NCBI GenBank assembly: GCA_021843755.1
Contig: JAKBWB010000010.1
Location: forward strand, 1-45,734
Source: Pseudomonadota bacterium
GTDB lineage: Bacteria; Pseudomonadota; Gammaproteobacteria; Steroidobacterales; Steroidobacteraceae
Reading direction: 5' to 3'
Length of the DNA: 45,734 bases
Shown here: piece by piece, positions 43,775-45,734 of the stretch
Numbering within the stretch: position 1 is the stretch's first letter
Layout: each line of letters opens with the position of its first letter
The notes under the pieces: model-generated
Told to the model about the DNA's origin: nothing
Database searches by the model: none
What the model saw: the letters and a program-made list of their open reading frames with translations, nothing else
Position numbers and translations under genes: made by a program

Positions 43775-43873
43775 GCCGCTGAGGGATAAAGGGCCCTTTC
43801 CTCGGACTGGACAGCCCCGCTTCACTGCGGTATAACGAGCCCCGTCGGACCGCCCGGTCCGCGCGGGAGGGGC

Positions 43874-44938
43874 ATGCTCAAAGAGATCGAGGTGCGGCGG
43901 GTTCAGCGCGCCGAGGAGGGGCGCTACCAAGCCTTGATGCAGGCGCATCACTACCTTGGAGCGTTGCCGAAGATCGGTGAGACGCTCTGGTACGTGGCGA
44001 GCTGGTGCGAGCAATGGGTCGCACTGCTTTCCTTTTCAGCGGCGGCCCTGAAGTGCGCGGTGCGCGATCGGTGGATCGGCTGGAGCTATCGGCAGCAGTA
44101 CGCGCGCCTTTCGCTGCTGGCCAACAACACGCGGTTTTGTATTCTGCCCGAGTGGCACCGGCCGAACGTGGCCTCGCGCGTACTCGCCTTGTGCGAGCGA
44201 CGGCTCGCGCAGGATTGGAGCGAAGCGTTCGGCCATCCGATCCTGTTGCTGGAGACCTTTGTCGATCCGCAACGCCACCGCGGCACCCTCTATCAAGCCT
44301 CCAACTGGCTGTACGTCGGGGACACGCGCGGCTACCGGCGTCGCCAGGGCGGGTACACCGACACCCCGCAATCGCCGAAGAAAGTCTTCCTGCGCTGCCT
44401 CAGCGGCAAGGCGCGCACCCTCCTGTGCCAGCCGCATCTGCCACCCCCGTATGTGCGGGAAGGACCGAAACTGATGCTCACCGCTGCGCAAATGCAGGCC
44501 TTGCCCGCCTTCTTCGAGAACATCCCCGATCCGCGCCGCGGCCAGGGACGGCGCCATCGGCTCTCGGTGGTGCTGGCGATTGCCGCCGCCGCGACGCTCT
44601 GCGGGGCGCGCGGCTACAAGCATATCGCCGAGTGGGCCGAGCATCTCTCCCAGAGCGCCCGGGCACGCTTTCGCTGCCGTCGGGTGCGTGGGGAGTACTT
44701 GGTCCCGAGCCTCTCGATCATCCGTGACGTGCTGATGCGGGTCGAGCCTGAGCACCTCGATCAGGCCCTGCAACGCTGGAATGGGCAGTTCGCCCCGCAG
44801 GACTCAAGCCTCGCGATCGATGGCAAGACAATGTGCAACGCGATCGATGCGCACGGGGAGCGCACGCACCTCATGAGCGTGATCGGCCATGAAACCGGCG
44901 CCTGCTACAGTCAAAAAAAGTCGGCACTCTGCCCGTAG
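43874..44938 (+). CDS. DruA-like (DUF4338) domain fused to N-terminal part of ISAs1 transposase
   Basis: Residues 1-195 match the DUF4338/DruA pattern: AHHYLGALPKIGETLWYVAS, RDRWIGWSYRQQYARLSLLA, NNTRFCILPEWHRPNVASRV and LLETFVDPQRHRGTLYQASN. Residues from about 200 are an ISAs1 transposase N-terminus (ALPAFFENIPDPRRGQGRRH) with the first catalytic aspartate in LAIDGKT. The zero frame stops at 44938, just after a run of seven A. A -1 shift there joins it to the rest of the transposase. GGGAGGGG just upstream of the ATG is a strong ribosome binding site. Unshifted translation gives 354 residues that lack the second D and the E. Confidence 0.85.
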   Translation: MLKEIEVRRVQRAEEGRYQALMQAHHYLGALPKIGETLWYVASWCEQWVALLSFSAAALKCAVRDRWIGWSYRQQYARLSLLANNTRFCILPEWHRPNVASRVLALCERRLAQDWSEAFGHPILLLETFVDPQRHRGTLYQASNWLYVGDTRGYRRRQGGYTDTPQSPKKVFLRCLSGKARTLLCQPHLPPPYVREGPKLMLTAAQMQALPAFFENIPDPRRGQGRRHRLSVVLAIAAAATLCGARGYKHIAEWAEHLSQSARARFRCRRVRGEYLVPSLSIIRDVLMRVEPEHLDQALQRWNGQFAPQDSSLAIDGKTMCNAIDAHGERTHLMSVIGHETGACYSQKKSALCP

Positions 44939-44943
44939 CGGGC
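44914..44943 (+). promoter_or_regulatory. Candidate programmed -1 frameshift site
   Basis: The heptamer A AAA AAG (44914-44920) is in the correct phase relative to the zero frame. It is followed after 10 nt by a 5-bp hairpin GCCCG-TAG-CGGGC (44931-44943) whose loop is the zero-frame stop. The same heptamer drives frameshifting in E. coli dnaX. A simple one-base mutation or sequencing error in the A run is the alternative. Confidence 0.55.
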
Positions 44944-45681
44944 GATCCGGACACGCTCAAGCAGACCAATGAGATCAAAACCGCAATCCCGCTGCTCGAG
45001 GAGCTGGACCTGAAGGATAAGGACATCAGCGCCGATGCACTGCTAACCCAACGCCCCATCGCCGAGTTCATCCGTCGCCGCGGCGCTTACTACCACTTCA
45101 GCGTCAAGGGCAATCGCCCCGCGCTCCTGGCTGACCTCGAGCGCTACTTCCAAGACCGCTCCGCTCCCCAGTTCACCCAGACCTCCTGCGGCCACGGGCG
45201 CATCGAAACCCGCTGCATCTGGGTCACCGCAGCCCTCAACGACTACCTCGACTTCCCCGAGGTCGCCCAGGCCTTCCTCATCGAGCGGCGGGTGCTGAAG
45301 AAGAAAACCGGGGAGCGCTCCTGCGAGCTCGCCTACGGCATCACCAGCCGCCCCGCCTCTGAGGCTTCCCCTGAGCGGCTCCTGCAGATCAACCGTGGCC
45401 ACTGGGTCATAGAGAACCGCTGCCATTACCTCATCGACTGGAACTTCGACGAGGACCGCGGCCGCATCCGCAGCGGCTACGGTCCGGAGAACGTCTCGCG
45501 TCTGCGCCGCTTCGCCGTCGCACTCATCCAATCAAAGCCCGGCCGCAGGGTCGCCGAAACGCTGCGCCGCCTCAATCGCAACGTGCGCACCGTCTTCGAT
45601 TACCTGCTCATGAGCGAGAACTCTCGCCACCCTCCTCGGGCATCCGCTGCGCCCCGTCCTGCCGCCCCGGCTCCGGCCTGA
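44917..45681 (+). CDS. C-terminal part of ISAs1 transposase (-1 frame)
   Basis: Read in the -1 frame from the A run, the sequence continues the transposase without a gap: KKVGTLPVAGDPDTLKQTNE, DISADALLTQRPIAEFIRRR (second catalytic aspartate), YYHFSVKGNRPALLADLERY and INRGHWVIENRCHYLIDWNF (catalytic glutamate). The C-terminus runs to about 45640, followed by an alanine/proline-rich tail. With the first part the fused product would have 602 residues. No independent start codon is apparent before 45292, so expression depends on frameshifting unless the gene is inactive. Confidence 0.82.
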   Translation, partial: KVGTLPVAGDPDTLKQTNEIKTAIPLLEELDLKDKDISADALLTQRPIAEFIRRRGAYYHFSVKGNRPALLADLERYFQDRSAPQFTQTSCGHGRIETRCIWVTAALNDYLDFPEVAQAFLIERRVLKKKTGERSCELAYGITSRPASEASPERLLQINRGHWVIENRCHYLIDWNFDEDRGRIRSGYGPENVSRLRRFAVALIQSKPGRRVAETLRRLNRNVRTVFDYLLMSENSRHPPRASAAPRPAAPAPA

Positions 45682-45734
45682 TGCTCCCCTCAGCCGCAAA
45701 GGGGGGGTGACGCCAGAACGAATTCACCGTGGGG

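Larger units (their letters stand above)
43775..45697 (+). mobile_element. ISAs1-family insertion sequence with DruA-like domain
   Basis: The element contains the two-frame transposase described below. Possible terminal inverted repeats are GCCGCTGAGGGA at 43775-43786 and the complement of CCCCTCAGCCGC at 45686-45697 (10 of 12 positions). These are short, the right one lies only 4 bp from the stop codon, and no target duplication could be confirmed. The boundaries are therefore approximate. Confidence 0.6.

Overview
The window is high-GC chromosomal DNA from a gammaproteobacterium. The order trmJ, isc genes, ndk, rlmN, pilF, rodZ, hisS, yfgM, bamB, der is the conserved gammaproteobacterial order (read on the minus strand here), and it is joined to guaB-guaA and to yajC-secD-secF with tgt-queA. 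GC content and gene content suggest a Xanthomonadales, Nevskiales or Steroidobacter-like lineage. That placement is inference; no species can be named from this sequence.

Positions 1-26400 are dense core genome. guaB-guaA (purine synthesis) are followed by small membrane proteins, a HAD phosphatase, tag (DNA repair), an isolated cobB, and a glutaryl-CoA dehydrogenase convergent with a long minus-strand run. That run, from der up to queA, covers GTPase, outer membrane assembly, translation, type IV pilus, Fe-S, tRNA modification, Sec and queuosine functions. The notable item is a cysteine desulfurase fused to a degenerate IscU-like domain.

At 26473-26788 lies a plus-strand tRNA-Leu(CAA) gene interrupted in its anticodon loop by a 229-nt group I intron. 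Downstream, from about 26790 to 43870, is an accessory region of lower GC. It is a tandem array of small cassettes. The 20-bp sequence from T-loop to discriminator base of this tRNA recurs six times (ending near 29177, 31107, 33178, 35350, 37099 and 41644). Every recurrence is preceded by an arm of about 90 bp with three G/C-rich elements at nearly fixed spacing. No integrase is visible. Nearly every cassette carries one or more toxin-antitoxin-like modules, mostly on the minus strand: VapBC, MazEF-like, Phd/PIN, BrnTA and two nucleotidyltransferase/XRE pairs. Extra cargo includes a PadR-like regulator, DUF1993 and YdeI-like proteins, a Tat-exported BBE-type flavoenzyme, and two broken genes (a ChaN-like secreted protein and a LytTR membrane regulator).

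The window ends in an ISAs1-family insertion sequence whose transposase has an N-terminal DruA-like (DUF4338) domain. It is read in two frames joined at an A AAA AAG slippery site. The best candidate for a new system is the tRNA-Leu-anchored cassette array: a chain of integrase-less, addiction-module-bearing elements that share one attachment-site design.
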